Origin: a virus
Strand: one strand, 5' to 3'
IMG/VR virus record: IMGVR_UViG_3300031758_000533
Coordinates: 1-25,191 of that record
DNA: 25,191 nt
Numbering within the stretch: position 1 is the stretch's first letter; the number at the start of each line of letters is the position of its first letter. This document shows, piece after piece, positions 24,630 to 25,191 of this stretch. Below the pieces are notes generated by a model. That model was not told the origin of the DNA. It ran no database searches and saw nothing but the letters and a program-made list of their open reading frames with translations. The position numbers and the translations under genes were made by a program.

Positions 24630-25166
24630 CTATGCTTCGATCAGTAAATAGGGAATTGTTGTTTGAGAATAGCGGTCCATTTGCTCGTAAACTAGCGTCT
24701 GAAATGCGCTCCATTGGTTGGGCGGGAGTGTTTGGCAACCTAAAGAACTCGTAGAATTGTTGGACCCGCGATGGATGTTGATATGGTAGCCTGTCGAGAT
24801 GCCTTTGCCATCGCGCATAACAGGCAATGCTTCGTCTTTTGTGGCTGGGCGAAGAGCAGGGTAGCCCGGGCCTTTAGAAATGCCGTGTTTGCCCTTCCTG
24901 TAGCGATAAAGACCGGGCAGCAAGACTGCCACACCTTCGCGATAATAAGAAGGATCGGTATTCGCATTAAAAGACACATAGGCAGAAGGCGAAATTACAA
25001 AAATCGCATCATCGTAGATGCCTCGATCATTTTTGCCAACTACACCCATCGTGTCTTTAAAATATCCACGAACCCCTAACAAAGCGAGTTGATCGGTAAC
25101 ACCCGCTTTCCGCAGGTATTTTTCCGAAAACTCTCGCTTTTGTTGGGGACGGGATTGGGGAATCAT
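24630..25166 (-). CDS. YkuD-type (L,D-transpeptidase fold) cell-wall enzyme
   Basis: This 178-aa protein has the YkuD active-site signature H132-x8-S141-L-G-C144 (NIHRGSNN...SSLGCQTLPPNQW), with GVAVLLPGLYRYRKGKHG and TGYHIN as flanking strands. Cys144 would be the nucleophile and His132 its base. The usual S-[HR]-G-C is S-L-G-C here, a variant I associate with a subgroup having GCQT[IL]-P. Fold members cross-link or cleave meso-diaminopimelate-containing peptides in peptidoglycan, which hints at a Gram-negative-type wall. There is no secretion signal, so a holin or virion delivery would be needed if it acts as a lysin. ATG 25166 is preceded by AAAGGA. Confidence 0.8.
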   Translation of the reverse strand: MIPQSRPQQKREFSEKYLRKAGVTDQLALLGVRGYFKDTMGVVGKNDRGIYDDAIFVISPSAYVSFNANTDPSYYREGVAVLLPGLYRYRKGKHGISKGPGYPALRPATKDEALPVMRDGKGISTGYHINIHRGSNNSTSSLGCQTLPPNQWSAFQTLVYEQMDRYSQTTIPYLLIEA

Positions 25167-25191
25167 TTTCCTTTGCGAAGCACATTAATTA
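25163..25191 (-). CDS. Possible 3' end of an upstream gene
   Basis: The frame from the right edge reads INVLRKGK and stops at a TGA overlapping the YkuD-type start (ATGA). Eight residues are too few to identify anything. It is listed because the ATGA overlap matches other junctions here. Confidence 0.25.

Overview
The window is one densely packed, entirely minus-strand structural operon of a tailed bacteriophage, read from right (base 25191) to left (base 1). An adaptor-like protein, a nozzle-like protein and a following block of probable internal (ejection) proteins suggest a podovirus-type virion. I see no terminase, portal, capsid, replication or integration gene, so this is only the tail/internal-protein half of a late region. 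Composition is AT-rich. The host cannot be named from the sequence. No tRNA, rRNA, CRISPR array, integrase or transposase was found.

Right part (25191-15573), cell-wall enzyme and fibres. A YkuD-type (L,D-transpeptidase fold) protein is followed by four adhesin genes. The first two (892 and 339 aa) combine collagen-like Gly-Ala-Thr repeats with a C-terminal polyglycine domain. Each is followed by a near-identical 60-aa gene. The second 60-aa gene is followed by a 34-aa stump of the 339-aa gene, which marks a segmental duplication. The last two fibres (1015 and 591 aa) carry 17-residue N-T-A-[VI]-G repeats and end in peptidase S74 intramolecular chaperones.

Middle part (15571-9223), tail machine. 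Two small unassigned genes precede a 1168-aa protein. Its two ends look like a podoviral head-tail adaptor, but about 820 residues of repeated beta modules sit between them. A 709-aa nozzle-like (T7 gp12-type) protein follows.

Left part (9221-1), accessory enzymes and probable internal proteins. In order: a small protein with a twelve-proline run, a trypsin-like serine protease with its full triad, a small GNAT-like protein, a glycine-zipper protein, a PP-loop PAPS-reductase-like enzyme, an unassigned MGG protein, a YkgJ-type cysteine-cluster protein, three tandem related Q-rich proteins that start MGG and end FGG-x, a 643-aa protein, and a large protein running off the left edge.

Genes are separated by 0-4 bases or overlap at almost every junction, so translation is probably coupled throughout. 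The only gap large enough to hold a promoter is just upstream of the 1015-aa fibre. The least explained part is the 9221-1 block, where sulfur/metal-type enzymes and a protease are interleaved with a family of small proteins sharing terminal motifs.
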